Origin: Phallusia mammillata
Taxonomy: Eukaryota; Chordata; Ascidiacea; Phlebobranchia; Ascidiidae
Direction of reading: 5' to 3'
Length of the DNA stretch: 64,000 bases
Assembly: GCA_003260075.1 (NCBI GenBank)
Contig: QLIY01000671.1
Location: forward strand, 1 to 64,000
This document shows, in pieces, positions 63,775 through 64,000 of this stretch. Within the stretch, counting starts at the first letter, position 1, and each line of letters opens with the position of its first letter. The notes below the pieces were generated by a model that saw only the letters and a list, made by a program, of their open reading frames with translations, searched no databases and was not told the DNA's origin. Both the position numbers and the translations under genes were made by a program.

Positions 63775-64000
63775 AAGTGGTGGGATTCAGCCGGTTCGCA
63801 CCGGTTCTATAGAACAGTTTTCAGTCATTTGGACCTTGGAAATGTTACGGTTGAATCATTAACGTAGGATGGGGGACAGAACCGGACAAATGCACGTAAA
63901 TTCTGGAAAAAAAACATAAAAGCAAGTAAAAAACAAAACTCTAATTAAAACACAACGAATTTGTGCGTTGTACTTCGAGAAAGAAAGCGACACAAAAAAG
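63775..64000. mobile_element. Left end of a hAT-type MITE running off the window
   Basis: AGTGGTGGGATTCAGCCGG followed by TTCGCACCGG matches the left end of the complete element at 108-280. No right end is seen before the window ends, so its extent is unknown. Confidence 0.55.

Overview
The window is a piece of a chordate nuclear genome, most likely an ascidian tunicate (Ciona or a relative). The genes have many small exons and short GT-AG introns (some GC-AG), low-GC non-coding DNA, recognisable animal proteins (Rab geranylgeranyl transferase alpha, a HSD17B12-type reductase, a delphilin-type PDZ/formin and a ROR nuclear receptor) and a eukaryotic tRNA-Cys. The species call is inference. I see nothing bacterial, viral or CRISPR-like.

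Layout. 698-5230 (-): RABGGTA, 14 exons, one cut by a poly-G tract. 6210-9215 (+): HSD17B12-like very-long-chain 3-ketoacyl-CoA reductase, divergent from RABGGTA. 9498-11406 (-): a previously unlabelled four-exon gene of about 179 aa with a duplicated Y-x-A-F-x-D-x-H-A motif. 12177-14248 (+): an unrecognised basic 357-aa protein. 15386-18055 (-): an unrecognised Ser/Pro/Gln-rich protein interrupted by a 95-base poly-G. 18056-23242: gene-poor, with two more long poly-G tracts. 23243-44847 (+): one large delphilin-like (GRID2IP) gene of about 25 exons and about 1,746 aa, with three PDZ modules, two harmonin-homology modules, FH1 and FH2, plus a possible internal promoter for a formin-only isoform. 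45392-45463 (+): tRNA-Cys(GCA). 46180-46830: an inverted-repeat minisatellite. 50819-57998 (-): ROR/NR1F nuclear receptor with an unusual C-terminal extension. Several small hAT-type elements with exact 8-bp target duplications lie between genes and in introns.

The strongest structural signal is technical. More than 25 runs of 9-12 G (or C) each sit at a junction between two diverged copies of the same local sequence, and one single 'n' does the same. The usual order is A-B-C-[G10]-A'-[G10]-C', which looks like both haplotypes of a very heterozygous animal laid end to end, with G runs standing where sequence is missing. This cuts RABGGTA exon 7, duplicates parts of delphilin exons 1, 4, 12 and 13, produces a truncated second tRNA and generates false poly-Pro/poly-Gly reading frames. 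All exon models below were built by hand from splice signals, reading phase and remembered family sequence; no alignment was run.
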